Position numbers and translations under genes: made by a program
Assembly (NCBI GenBank): GCA_964036155.1
Contig: OZ038423.1
Location: 63,503,249-63,567,248 of the forward strand
DNA length: 64,000 nt
Source: Diploscapter coronatus
Lineage: Eukaryota > Nematoda > Chromadorea > Rhabditida > Rhabditidae
Direction: 5' to 3'
Shown here: positions 46,157 to 59,799 of the stretch, one piece after another
Layout of the letters: each line of letters begins with the position of its first letter
Position numbering within the stretch: position 1 is the first letter of the stretch
Notes under the pieces: model-generated
The model's database searches: none
What the model was told of the DNA's origin: nothing
The model's input: only the letters and a program-made list of their open reading frames with translations

Positions 46157-48531
46157 GATTTTTTTCAAAAAGTATGAACATATTGCATGAGGTGCAAAGA
46201 TATGCCATTTATCATCATGACGCTAATTCGATTATCAATTCTGCTCTTTGCATGAATGGCCAACTCTTTCTGTGCTGCTTCTATATTTATCTGCTCAGTT
46301 TTGATATTTCTGTCAGCAGTCGTTCAGTAAGTCAGTCCAGAGATTTTCGGACTTTGCATTTCAAATCTCCTGCATAGTGGATGACATCATGCAGTCAGGC
46401 CAGTCATTGCGAGTTGTGCGTGAGTTTGTTTGATTCGGAATCAGATTCGCTGCAGCGCATTTTGCATCCCGACAAAAGCAGTTGCGCAGGCTCTTTCGCA
46501 TGCAAAAAAGCGGGACTGAGTGAGTGAGTGACTGACTGCTCGGATTCCGATGCATTTGCATGAAATGAAAAGACCGATCTGCTTAGAATAGCAGCGCAAC
46601 ACGGGTTCCGACACTTCCCCTCCGTTTTTTTTTTCTTTTTGCATTCTTTCCTGACATCAAACCTCTCAGAAACTCGAGTGTATCCAAAGTATTCTCCTCA
46701 ATTTTGCTCTGTAAAAATACACCTGCGAACGCGCGATTTTCACGAACTCTTCATCCGGAATAAATAACCTTCGCCTGTGATCTCCATTATAATCGTAGCA
46801 GTGCGCGCAATTCATATGCTCGTCTGTCGAGGAGACTCACAATCTGAATGCCACTCCGGATGCCCATTCTTCCTTCCATCGTTTAGCTGCTGCTTCGTGG
46901 TTGTGTCTCTGAGCGAATCCCATAGTCCGGGAGATTTTGTGCCCATTTGGAGGGACAAATTTGCGTGACAATGGCAAAAACAAATAAATAAATGCTTGAC
47001 AACGAGAATCGGAAGCGGATCGGGACAATGGGAATTCATTCCAAATTGCGCATTCTGTTTGTTGCTTGCTGCTTCATTCACTCTGTCACATCATCGTTGC
47101 TCTCTGGGTCTATTTCGACTCATTCTGTCAGAAATGAATGAAATTGGACCTATTTGTTTTCGCAACATTTTGAATCATTTTTGACTTGAAATTCGACGCC
47201 GTATCAATTATTCTTTGAATAAAAAACGAGCGGCAATGCACGAATTTATGGCCAAAACATTAGTCACCAGCGAAATCTCACACATGTTGATTTATTGTAT
47301 TAGCGTATTGTAGTTCATTAAGCCTGAGAAATTAGCAGATATTCACACTTTCGAGCTTTTTCTTAACAAGGACATTATCGCGGATGTTCAAGCCTGGTTA
47401 ATGAAGCCGTTGCATTCGCAGGTCGACTTACGTAAGCTCTATACGATATTTTACATAATCGGAAATTTTATACATGGCGCGCTATTTTTACTGATGATTG
47501 AGGAATATTAGCACTTTTGATTTCCGCATAATTCTTCTTCACGTAAAGATTAGCAAATAAACTATTCCTAATATGATAAATAGATAAATAGGCAATGGAT
47601 TTTTAGTCATGCGTATTATTTTTTCGTATTTCAATGTAATTTCGTGGTAATAAGTTCAGGCTTGAATATAGAATTGGATTACTCGGACTGCGTAGAACTT
47701 TAAATTATTCCAAGCAGCTTTAACATAAACACGCAAATTTATCAAATTGTCCTTCATTATGAGATAAATGTTTGTTATTTCATCTGAAAGTGGTCTATTT
47801 TCGTCGTTCTATTTCCATTGCGACAAACTTTTCAAATTGATTGATTGAATTTGTTGCCGTTTTCGTTCTCTATTGCCTAGGAATAATCTCGTTTTCCGTC
47901 GTTGATAAAACGGCTTTTAAACGATGAACTGACATCATCATATTATGGAATACTCTAGGAAAAGCTGATTGAATTTGAAGAGCTCGGGATGAGAGACAGA
48001 CTGTGGATAGAAGAGAGCGGAGAGAATTCGAGGGAAATATAGAGTATGCAAATAAAAAGCGATAGAGATATGCGCATGTAGAGGGTATGCAGGGAAGCGA
48101 CGGAGAAATCACCTATTTATTCAAAACCCGGAAGGTCGGCGAAAAACGTGAAGGCCAACTTGTGATTCTCGCTGCTTTTCCGCTTCTATCGGCCTCATCC
48201 CCAGAGAGAAGAGTTAAAAGGTGAATTCGCGCTTTTTGCTCATCCGATGCACACTTTTCCGGTGCAACTTTTTCTAGTCTGCTATCTCTGAATTTTGCAA
48301 AACTTGTGTCTTCCATCTTGATATCCTTTTATATTCTCTATTTGATGCGTTCTGAACATCATCGCATATCACTTTGACACATATTTTTGATACTTTGTTG
48401 TTGCCTTTGTCATTTCGAATGCGTTGCTTTGGAACTCGTCTTCTCGTGCAAAATATCCGTTCGCTTCGGGGAGAATTTTCGGATTCTTTAGAAACTGGTA
48501 CGATTTGCAAGCTGAAAAAGAGCACACTAAG

Positions 48532-51500
48532 ATGGGGAACGAGCAGTCGAGCGGCGCAGCAGGGACGGAGGCGGCGGTCAGGACGAGGGCCAGTGTCGCC
48601 AGTGTTGATTCAAACTTCCTTAGACAGGTCAGAGCTACACGTCATTAATTCAATTCATTCCTTTTCTACTGAACTTCGTAATCGAATTAGAAATCTATAG
48701 CTGACCTTCCCATTAAAGTTTATTTATAGAAAACCTAAAGTTGGTTCATGAATTTTAGAGATGATAATTTTTTGCAATCTGAATTGTCAGAGTCCAATTT
48801 TCTATATCGAATTTTTTCTTGTTGGCTTTGAGCGTACGAAACAATGTAATGATAAATTATTTAGAAAAATCCTAGAAGTATTCTGCTAAAGATTAAAAAA
48901 AACTAATGAACATGCATTTTTGATGGTTGTCAACTTCATTGGGGATGGAATGTGAGGTCCATTGCTATATCAAGTTACAATCGAAAATGCACAACAATGA
49001 CTAGACATATGCAAATTAATTCAGCGTGCTCTATCTCGTCATGTTAGAGTAAGTACAAAATTCTGCAAGTTGATGAAGCTTTAATTCAATCAAGTGAAAT
49101 TTGATAAGGGATGAAAATTTAAACTTGCAAGGGAATTTTGCATGGATCAAAAAGCAAACTCATTGGGTTGAAAAATTCATTCCATCAAAAACTTACTCCA
49201 CTGCACTCATTTCGATTTTTTGACGCGTACTTCTCAAACTCCCTCGGGCGCGTTTATTCTGTCAGTCGAAGTTCAGATTTTGCAACCAATAGTTTGGAAA
49301 TCCTTGGATTTTGGGCGCTTGGTTGCTGAATGTGAAGGGCTGATGTCATTCATGCTTGAGTCACTCCAGTCACAGAAGTCGGGAAATTCTTTCTTTTTTC
49401 CTGTCAGAGAAAATCTAACTTTCCTTCTTTGAAATTCATCTTTGTTTTTTCTTTTCTTTTCTTGAACTTGGCTCTATCTTTTCATTTTGTATTTTGAAAG
49501 TTAGTCTTCATATTTTGCGGAATTTTAGTTCTTTTCAAAATTGTATGCTCCAAAATAATTTACTATCTTGGATATTAGTATCTATGATTATGTCGGTTTG
49601 TTCTATGACATCATTGCTACTCCCCGATTTGCTTCTCTTTGCAATGAGCTCCACCAAACCACTTCAACTGCCCCTCTTCTTCCAAAACACTCCCTCATTT
49701 ACTCTCCAACACATGATTTATTTGTTGCACACAAACGGGCTTTTTGGACTCTCCGTTGGAAGACAGCAATTTTGCACCCCTTGACGTCCGATTGTGGACG
49801 AAATTAAAAATTCATTAGGAAAGGCACCGAATTTTACACATCCTTTTGTTATGAAGAGCACAAAGACTACAGCCCATGACGGGTCTGTTGAAAAATCAAA
49901 TGGAGGTGGAATTTTCGGATTTGTAAAGATGAACGTCAGTGTGCAGTAATTTTTAGTTAATTTTTTGAATCCTAGTCTACAAAAATAATCTAATTAGAAC
50001 GATTGTTTCTTAAGTATCCACCTCGAATTTTGCTAATTTTTACATCAAGCGAATATTTCATACGCTGATCACGGTGCTGAAGTCAGAAGTATTCAATTGG
50101 AGCCTTTCGAGCAGGAAACCCCGAAAACCGTCTTATGCCATAGAGAAATAGCGTATTCTAATTTTGAATTTCAATTTTGCATATACTTTCTGCGCTGCGT
50201 AAAATGATTTTTGGGATTTACTGCACGAACGACTCTAGTCGGGCACTTTCGGACTTGAGATCTATGATCATCGCTATCATACATAGCAAATAGACTCGGG
50301 GTTTGTTGGTCGAACCACATATTTTGGTGGATGAATTTGCTGTGAATTGCTAAGGAATGGGGAGGGGAGACGGGTCTTTGCCTGAGTGGCTGACGAAGCT
50401 TGTCACTTCTCTTGACGTTTTGCATTTCAGATGGCGAGATGGTGCTTTGAGGCCGTGTGAAGGAAGGCAGGGGGAATGCAAGGAGAGGAGGTCAGAGCAG
50501 CTCTGATTAATCCCCATTTCCTTTCCCATCGCAAGCACATTAAAGAGTTGTCAATCCAACCGAGTTTTTCCCCTCATTTTCATAACTCTTAGATTCGCAT
50601 AAATGATTTCTCTTCAGTCACATTTATGTCACTTCCTCGTAGATTAGTTAGCTTATTTTGGCTCGTTTATCCTTGCCTTACAGTAGTTAAACCAGCTAGA
50701 CGCTGGTCTTATTCGAATTGAACAAAACATCTTATAATTAGTGTCTTGTTATCTAGGTGCTATTTTTGAAGCGTAATTTGAGCTAGGTTTAAATAAGAGG
50801 GAGGAGCCTTATGAGCCAAGTTCCACATATTTTTATCTAATGTTTTTTTTCAAAATCTATTAAATTACTGCTTTCCAAAACTGAGATTGACAATCGCAAC
50901 TTCGATTTCACGACACCTCAATTTAGTCTAAGGCTGAAATGGAGTTCAAGTTTTTATTCGACGGAAATATTGAAATTGGAGTTGTATCTCTAACCATCCT
51001 GCTCATCGCAGTTTGGAATCGACAATACGAATTCCCAAATGCCACCCTTCCATTTATGGATATTCGATTTCGATCTCCGGCCTACCAGTGACGACTTGCG
51101 GACTGGCGGATTTGACCGCCCCAAGCCCCATCGTCTCGAATCGGGAAAGGGAAATCGGGGGAAGCGACGACACTTCCTTCCATATATCTGTTCATTCGGC
51201 ATTCATTTCATCCAATCACTCTTTGTGTTGCTCACTTCCCCTCCTCTCGTTTGTCGTTCTCTGCGGGCCTCTGACGGGCCTTTGAATGCCTCTTTGATTG
51301 TCTAAATCAAGCCATCCAAGCTTTTCCATTTCATTCTCCACACAACCCTCCACTTCTTCCAGCCCCAATCTTCTACGTACAGCTCTCGACTCAAAGTTCC
51401 TGGTCTAGTATGGGCATTTTAAAGATCACATCAATTTCAAAACACTTTGTTCAAACAAGAAAGGCAGGAATTTAGAAATTCCCCCTCGCAACTCTGTCAG

Positions 51501-54500
51501 CCTTTGCATTTCTGCCTGCGTTTTCGCCATTCAGATGATTAATTCCGTCGAGTAACCATGACGGCCGACGCTTTCTGTCGACGGCTCTTTCGGCCACTCG
51601 ACCGAGTGATTTCACGTGTAGAGAATCTGGAAAAAACGACGAAACAGGAATCATAGATTGTTCTAATGTAGTGTGGCAGGGCAAACACTGATCTTTGATT
51701 TGGGATTCCACAGCTCTGCTTCAAGTTATGTCATTGTAGAAGATTATTATCCAAAGCTTAATCTTCTTCATATATAGTCGGAGATTTGAAATCCATTCAA
51801 AAACGAGTCGATGTTTGCCCAATTGTTCGATCAACATGGGCAAAAACAACTTTTCCTCGAACTCGTATCACATTGCAACAGATTTTCCTTGTTTTTCATG
51901 CAATTCCCTGCCTTCATTCGTCCCGATTTGTCTGTTGTCAGTTTGCATTTGCTGTTTGCCCATTCATGTCTCCATGCATACATTGTCTCTCGGACTGTGT
52001 TGGCAGTGGAGGCTGTGCAGGTCCGTTCTCTTCTATCTCATGTTCTCTTTGGCGTTCCCATGTCCCTACCCAAGTCCTTTCCGATTTTCTTGTAAATCTC
52101 GACCTCCTGTCTTCCATCCAGGATTTGCCTTCCATTTCTGCTGCTTCCTCTCAGCTTCATCCCCATCCACTTTCTGTGCATCCAAAGACAAGACAAATGG
52201 CTTCTGGGCTCTCGTTTAGCCCCTCATTTTCATGACCACGAGACCAACCAGAGCTTTCACCGATTCAATATCCAAGTCTCGTTCCTCAAAAAACGCCTTC
52301 CCTCTCTAGTTTCAACCTTAGAAATCCCCGAATCCCAGCACTTCCTTCTAAAATATCCACATATCTTATAAAGCGCAGTTTTCCAGATATTCCCTGGATC
52401 AGATCACGTGAAATTGTGTAAAGTGATATTCTCAGGCCATGCGATATTAAAGACCTGCTTTTCTGTGAAAATACAACTTCTTGTCGCCTTTATCTGATTC
52501 GGAGTTATTTGTTCATCCTAACTAATATCAATCGTTTGCAGGTTCGCTCTGCGACCTCCTCCCCGCGAGTCTCCGTTGTGAGCGCCGGACCAAGGCTCGT
52601 TCACAAAACGTCGGAAGCCACGATCCCCACAACGCCTAGTTTCAAGCAACACAGATTCAGCACTGACAGCACAGATTACAAGTGAGCATTGAAGAATTGG
52701 ACATGTTTTTTGTTTTTTTTTAAATAAAAATACCGTTGAAGTCAAGCAATCGTAATTTTGGGAATTCCGAAACTTATGGAAAATCCAGTGATTTTATGTC
52801 ATGTAAACAAAACTATGCTAGGTCTCCGTGATAAAATCTACGGAAATGGATTTACGAATTTATGATGTTTAATTTCTTATGTTTCCCTTCCGGAAGTGCG
52901 AAATTCTATCTGACTGCTGTGATATTTTAGCCTCTATTTTCTCAGGAATTGGCGCATTTCGAAAGCGAATTTAGAAGCGACATTTTTAGTTGTGGTTTCT
53001 ATGAGAAACTTGAAAAGAAGTGGATCTGATCATTGAGGGAAAATAGGGAGAAAAAATGAACAATAGAAGATGAGACAGACAGAAGCTCTTGTAAGAAGCC
53101 AAATATGCAGGTCATAGGATGAGCAATCAAGCTGCTATGATATGGTTCATCCAAACAGATTAGCCAATCTTTTATCTGTCCATTTTTAATAAACTCATTT
53201 GCAGTCTACCTCTAATCTTCAGGCAATTCATTCACTTACTTTTTCTATTAAAGCCCATAAATTTCGTAAGTGCTTCTTGGCAAAAGTCTCGTCCGAAAAT
53301 TCTTTACTCTCAAATAAAAAGGGGATTATCATTTTATCGCAAACATTGAAGGTGCCTAAGTTCAAATCATGTTCACTTTGGCTTACCATATGAATAACAT
53401 TTCTGCAAACTTTAGACCTCAAGGATTTTCATATATTTTTTTTCGAGACATTTCTCGTGACTTCAATTATTTTGCATTGATTATCATTGAAACATAATTG
53501 ACCTGAAGGAGTCTAAAGGAGCGCTGCTCATTTTTGCGAAGAGGACGAAAAAGTCTCGTCAAAGTAGGATATTAGATGGCTGAGGGGCGAAAGATGTGCA
53601 TAGATAGCTCTGTTAGAATAAGGCATCATCTCAAGTCATCTCCAGGATATGAAGAAAAAACTATTAAAACTAGAAACCCGCTTCTATGCGCACATCATAA
53701 TGATCACATTAATGACCATATCATTTTGCTGCAGCAACGACGTAAAACTTCTGAGAATATCTGAAAATTATCTATGCGGCTTTGTCCAGGCAAATTTTGC
53801 TCCAAACCCATTTGAGCCATCATTTGGTAACCCTATCTCCTCTCGAGACATTTCCACTATTATCCCTGGCTTTTTTATGATCCAAAAGCGAGTTCACTTT
53901 TTTCAAGGTTCTAATCTTGCAAATTGGACCACTGTTGTGGGAATTTTATGGAAATTAATGCTAAAATGTGGAATTTGACAACTGACTAGAATAATGTTTG
54001 ACTTTTATTGCTATCGCCAAGCAATAAAATACCGTGAATAATGCCATTTCACATGGCGCTTTCTTGTGTTTATTCGGGAAATTTGTCATGTTTAAACGAA
54101 TTGAGCTGCTAGAAACGCGTCAGATTCAACAAAATTCTCTGCCCCGTCTTTGCAATAACATGAGGGAATTATTGGAGGAGACGAAAGAACAAGAGACTTC
54201 ATAGAGAAAATGACGGAATTTGGTATTTCAGATTGGTGCCAAAGGCGAAATTGTCTCTGACAGAAGATATGGGAAATACGAACAGGAGACTCAGTCGAGG
54301 GGGACTGAATGCTGATGGATCGACGAACGGACTGGCTGACGCTCAGATTGGACTGGCTGAGTCACTCAAACTATCCCAGTTAGTATCTTTTATTAAACTT
54401 TATAATTGGGTTTGCTGATCAGTTAGTCGAAAAGATTTGGCTAGTTTGTTTCTCTCTTTTAATTACGACAATTTCGATCACAAGCTATGCGGATTGTTGT

Positions 54501-55632
54501 AGCATAACATTATTGCAATCTTATGCACAAAGAATATCACTTTAGTAATTCAATCTATCAGAATTTCATTCATTAAAACTCTTGAAATATCCAACAGTTT
54601 GCTTCTTTTCTTTACATTTATTAGACCGAAATTTCTGATACTTTCCAATTTTAATTTTTAAACTCATGATATTCACAAAAACTCTATGGCAAAAAGCTAT
54701 AATGCAGTATTTTATCATTTTCGAACTCGTATTATAATTTCGATTATTTCTCCACACCATAATTAACCTCGTTTAGGTATCAAACTTCGTTGCTACAATC
54801 AACGTGGTTACGATTGAAAATGCAAAATACTGTATTCATTCAAGTTTTCAAGTAAGCAATTTGTGGGCATTTTCATAATTCTCAAAATCGAATTTAGATT
54901 GTTATGTTTCAAATCGCCAGTTTGTCGAGAAATGTTTCAAAAAATGTCGATAGTTGAGGGATTCCGATCGCATCAATGCTGTGATATGAATAATCATGCT
55001 AAGGTTCGATCATATTTGGAGTAGAATGAAACTATTTCATAATTTTGCAGATACTGACAGATTTAGTGGATAATCTGATGAGCGATTTGCATCAGCCAGC
55101 CAAGTTGGTGCAGACCAGATGCATGGAAATCGGCGCTGCTCATGTGTCAATTTATGATAAATGCCTGGGGTCGATGTGGGATCAGCTAGGCGAAAGTTTG
55201 ACCGAGGTTAGTGAAAATTGATAAGAAAAAACTGATAAGAATTAGATAGCTATTTTGAACCCTCAATCCGTCAACAAGTGATATCAAATTGTGTCGATGA
55301 TTAGTAAAAGCGATTATTTTCTCATACTATTTATCATAATTTTAGATTTATAGTTTCCAATTCCGAATCTCCACCTTTCAGGTTCTAACAAAAGTTGAGT
55401 GCATTCGATCAAAACGTGAAGCGGTTAAAGCCTGGATTTCACTATTGAGTTATTTGGTAAGTTTCTAACCAAAATGGATAATAAACTTGAAATATTTCTA
55501 GGTTGACGGGATGAAATGTGGGTATATGGACGAGTGGAAGAGGAAAAAACTGAGCAATGGACACAACATTAATGGTGGTTAGTCATTTGTATGTGAAAAT
55601 TAAATTAATTTCATATTTTAGATCTTGAATAA
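48532..55632 (+). CDS. Globin with predicted N-myristoylated N-terminal extension
   Basis: Nine exons (48532-48627, 52542-52681, 54232-54378, 54777-54851, 54898-55003, 55051-55206, 55382-55456, 55502-55577, 55622-55632) give 293 residues. The start MGNEQSSG is a classic myristoylation signal (Gly2, Ser6). About 125 Ser/Thr/Arg-rich residues follow and are unlike known domains. The globin fold then runs from about 128 (LLQSTWLRLK) through REMFQKM, a probable E7 His186 in NNHAKILTDLVDNL, the proximal F8 His219 in IGAAHVSIY, and a GH region (REAVKAWISLLSYLVDGM) to a short tail. The pattern fits the divergent nematode globin families, some of which are membrane-tethered and act in redox or O2 sensing; that role is inferred. 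Intron 1 is about 3.9 kb. A poly(A) signal candidate (AAATAAATT) is near 55967. Confidence 0.87.
48628..52541 (+). other. Large first intron of the globin gene
   Basis: About 3.9 kb with no second-gene signature. Pyrimidine-rich plus-strand sequence dominates 51180-51370 and 51870-52220, giving biased open frames in several phases. No convincing exon with both splice sites was found. Regulatory elements are possible but not identifiable here. Confidence 0.5.
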
Positions 55633-56454
55633 AGAGCTAGTGGTTTTTATAGAATTTTAAATTCGCTCTACTCCCCAAATACAAGCCTCGAACGTTGAGC
55701 AAATGGTCACCACAAATTTGCCATGAACTTCGTTGTTTTGCGTGTTACTTCGTTAGTTTCATTGTCACCACTCTAATTTGTACTAGTTGGTTATATCTCG
55801 ATCTATTATTCGACATATCTTGCGGATATTCATTCTGTTTGATTTCACAAGATCTCATCACTATTTCCTTTGAATTTCGAAATTTCATAAGAATTTCTAT
55901 CAAAAGCGCCTTGATCTCACGATGATTTACATTTTTGCATTAGCAAAATTTCTATCCTATTCTTGTAAATAAATTATATATTATTTTAAAAGTATTTTTA
56001 TATTTATTTAGTTTTGCAACAAACAACCATTAACAGTATTTCCATAACTAAACACTAGCTTCTACTAAAAGGAACGATGGATCTAAAAATCTAAAATGAA
56101 TCATTTCTTAAAAATTGAATTTAACAATCCAATTGATTGCACGATATCATTATTTTTGATTTGATTGTGCGGCTTCTTGAATTTAACACAGAAACACACC
56201 GCACACCTGAAAAAGACATAGGGCTGACGAATGAAAATTTGGATGATAACGAAGGATAGACAATGGTAGGGTGATTATGGCTTTGTAACAACGGGCACAT
56301 CATGGTGTACATTTCGAGACAAAAATTCGCCTACCAAGCCCTAGCTCTGCTCTTGATGAAATTTCCGAGACCTGTGTCTTTTCCAAGTGTGCGTCCCTGT
56401 GTAAAATTCAAGAAGCCGATGGTCGCTTATTTATGCCTTCTTCCTTGCCCTTGT
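55633..56454. other. Intergenic region between convergent genes
   Basis: Contains the 3' end of the globin gene and the 3' flank of the dehydrogenase. AT-rich. I see no coding exon or repeat. Confidence 0.5.
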
Positions 56455-58919
56455 TTACCACAACCAGAGATGCTTCCAGCTTCTGCCCGTCGCTTGCTGA
56501 GCATCGGTTGCAGAGGGAGCAGAGCCAAACTGAATTGCAGCTGCACCGAGCTCGTGTTTTAACTGAAAGTAAAGATAAAAACTAGTAATAAACTATTACA
56601 TATCGAGTAAGAAATCCATTATGATTTATTCAACGCCAACTATTTGCCGTAAGCATTGATTTTTCTTCTAAACGCGCTCTTGCTGTGATTATAATCGCCC
56701 CAATAGTTTGCCTCTTTTGGAAATTACTATCATTTCACCGATTAACAGCTTATAGCCCTGATTTTGATCACTATTTCTACTTGAATGCTTCATCCTGATT
56801 TTATCACGAATAATGATAATGAGCGTGTTCAATTTCAATTTAGAGAAATAAATCATTGAGCCTCTTCTAAAATAAATGAGTAAAGAAAAAACGTTAAACG
56901 TTTGCCTAAATTTTTGTCAGGATATCGTAATTTCATTTCTTTGCTTGAAAAATATTTTTAAAAAAATTTTTTTTTTAAAATATGTACCTCATTCATGTGT
57001 GTGGACAAGCTGGACCAGACTTCGCTCGTCGCCCAGACCTTCTTTCGCGTCTCGGCGTCCTCCACGGCTGACCACTCTGTTTCGTTTCGCTCACGACTGA
57101 ATTCATCGAGAATTACTAAAAATAACCAACAAATCTTCTTACTCAATGAAAAGTCCAGTCTTTCCGTTGAGAACAGGATCAGCCGCAGCGTAGAGCACAG
57201 GACGGACTGCCTTTTCCACTTTTCGCTCACCCATTATGAAACTGAAACGAATAAACTATTTTCAGAATAAGTAAAATTTATGAAAGAAAAGGTCGAGAAA
57301 ATGGTAAATTTTCGAACCTGACGGGCATAAGCAGCCATCGAGAGAGGAAGAACTGCTGTCCGTCGAGCTGGTTCGACAAATTCGACTTCGTTCTGCCTGG
57401 GTCCGCAACAAACACAGAAATGTTCGTGTCTGAAGAGTATAATTTGATTCAGGAAAAACTCTTCTAGATGATCGACGACAGTAAACCTTCCTTCAAACAA
57501 TGACAACCCTTTCTTCTTTTACTTGTCTCATCAAATTTTAGAAGTTTCGTAGGTCAGTATAGCATTCATAGACGCTGAAAGTTGTAAGAGAATGGACCAA
57601 TTACCCTTGAGTCTGAGCGCCAACTCCTTAGCGAACATAGCATTGGCGAGTTTGCTCTTCTTGTAAGCATCATACCCATCGTATTTCTTCTCGTCTTCGG
57701 CATTCAGATTAGAGAAATCCAGTTCTGTCCTGAAATGAAGGTTTTAGAATAAAAGGATGGAATTTTCTACTTTTTGTTGATTGTGTTTGTGTTGACGAAG
57801 ACGACTCGGACAGGATGATCCTGTGCAAGGAGTTTGTCGAGCAGCAGACCGGTCATCAGGAACGAGCCTAGATGATTCGTCGCCAGGGTTCGCTCGATTC
57901 CGTCCTCAAAAGAATCGTCAAAACTCAGGAAGGAAAATTCGTTCGAAAGATCATTTGTTAAGAATAAAATATCAGTTTGCACAAATCTAAAATATAGGAA
58001 TTTGCGCTAAGAGAAGCTTTTTTTACTTTAAATCTTGCATTCCTAAGAGAAAACGAAAACAAAAAATACAACCTTGTTAACCTTCCGCTTGTCAGTCATC
58101 ATGGCTGCATTGTGTACGATACCGTCAATTCGATCCAACTCGAATTTGCCTGGAAATAAGTGCATTTGTTTGCTTTTCTTCTATAAAAATGTCCCAACCA
58201 TGGCACATTTTCTGTACGAATTGTCTGATGGAGTCGAAATCCTCCAAATCGCACTGCCTGCAATAGACCTGCTTGTTGCGGGTGGCCAGCACTATGTCAC
58301 GACGAGCTTGCACACATTTCTCGCGATTCCTGGAAATCGACAACAAATTATTCGTGTTATTATTTTCATCAAAAGAAGCAACATTTCGCCTATAGAAAGT
58401 CATTTTCGTTAAGGATGATGCAGATGTTTGACGAATAAACTAGCAATCATAGTGGTCTTTCGTTAGAAAAGTTGTAACAGCAGCCCTCCTAATTTTGAAA
58501 ATAATAATCTTTAATCGCCCCACCTGCAAGCCATGATGACCCTAGCATTCCTCTTGGCGAGTTCCTCGGCAGCCACCTGTCCGATGCCGCTCGTCGCCCC
58601 AGTCACGATGTACGTTTTTCCGGCCAGATCCTCCGCCAATTCGTACTTTGTGCCTGACTGCGTTGAACTGAAGTAAAACAAGTTCATTAAATATCCGAAG
58701 TTTGAGAGAGAAAAAACTAGAATATTCTTCAAAAGAATTTTTTTAAATGCAAAGGGCAGAGAAATATTCATCAGTCTGTGTCTAAATCTGTTCTTGAATT
58801 TTTTGATAATAAAAAGAAACTTACTCCCAAATGTGATAGAATCCATACATAGCACCAAATGTGGAGAACCCGAGTGACCAGGGAGAGGTCAGCCCCTTGA
58901 CTAGCCGTTTCATCGCCAT
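56455..58919 (-). CDS. Short-chain dehydrogenase/reductase, retinol-dehydrogenase-like, without the usual catalytic Ser
   Basis: Ten exons (58825-58919, 58524-58667, 58199-58329, 58073-58149, 57771-57904, 57605-57729, 57318-57429, 57143-57241, 56988-57096, 56455-56562) encode 377 residues. The N-terminus has a moderately hydrophobic stretch ([19 protein letters not shown]), a possible membrane anchor. The Rossmann motif is T54-G-A-T-S-G-I-G61, then HNAAMMTD in place of NNAG, and the active-site Tyr216/Lys220 pair in [11 protein letters not shown]. The strand that normally carries the catalytic serine (NVSS) reads VVFVNTNTI, so that Ser is absent. [11 protein letters not shown] follows, as in RDH-type enzymes. 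The C-terminus beyond about 330 is a non-conserved extension ending WLW. Substrate unknown. Intron 7 is 46 bases. Confidence 0.9.
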
Positions 58920-59799
58920 CTTAAAGATCTAAAATACGAATAAAAAAGATCTTCCTAAAAAGCACAGATATTCCGCAAGATTCTTTCAATCTTCTACTTC
59001 TTCAGATAGTATTTTTATAAAAATCTTTATTCCATGAAAACGAAATTGCGTTTTGATCACAAGGAAAAGCGATACTCAAACAACGAAAATAATACAAAAA
59101 AGGCGAAAAAGAGAAATAAATAGAGTACCCCGATCACGAATAACTCAAGTACGAAATCCAAACACACTAATACCGTATTTCTAGAATAGTCCTGATAAAA
59201 ATAAATGATCCTTTCTTCAGATGAGTGATAAGAGCAAAATGGGGGAGGATAAAACGGTGTTTGTATGCTGAAGCGAAAGGCACCGAATATGAAGAGAAGT
59301 GAGCCTTGCTGGACGCTAGAAGATCTCACATTTAGTGGTCGACAATGTTTGGCAAACCTTGATTCCATACGAATGCGCGCAAATGTCAAACATTCAAAAC
59401 GAGCAATAATTTGACAGTGGACAATCTGTTTTCCGGAAGACTTCGACTTTTAACTCTGGAGCGCAATCGTATCGAAATAAAGTTTATCGAGGATTGTGCA
59501 TATTGATTAGAGGAAATACAACTAATCCAAAAGTGGACGAGATATTTTCCTGATTTCGGACAAAACATTTGCAAATAAATAGGGGATTGCATATGATGGA
59601 GAATTTTCGAATACAAACCGAAACTCACTGGTTAGATACGAAAAATAACAAGAAAAAGAAGAGCACAATTTGGCGGAATGGAATCAAAACTATTTTTCTT
59701 TGAAAAAAGCGAAATAAATTATGAGAAAAAGTGACTTACCTCTAGAAGAAGGGATTGGATGGAGCAACTAAAAATGCTAAAGAAGATAGGGAAGAGCAT
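58920..59799. other. Intergenic region between dehydrogenase and p24 genes
   Basis: Both flanking genes are on the minus strand. TTTTAGATCTTTAAG on that strand, ending just before the dehydrogenase ATG, offers a possible trans-splice acceptor. I see no other feature in the 880 bases. Confidence 0.45.

Larger units (their letters stand above)
42143..48531. other. Gene-poor region upstream of the globin
   Basis: No recognisable gene in 6.4 kb. It contains two mobile-element relics (listed separately), a pyrimidine-rich stretch at about 43860-44170 and many AT-rich segments. It may include distal promoter sequence of the globin gene. Confidence 0.5.

Noticed and set aside
51786..52235. Overlapping 149-, 134- and 94-codon plus-strand frames inside globin intron 1
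   Set aside because: Three phases are open at once because the stretch is pyrimidine-rich. No motif or consistent splice signal supports any of them.
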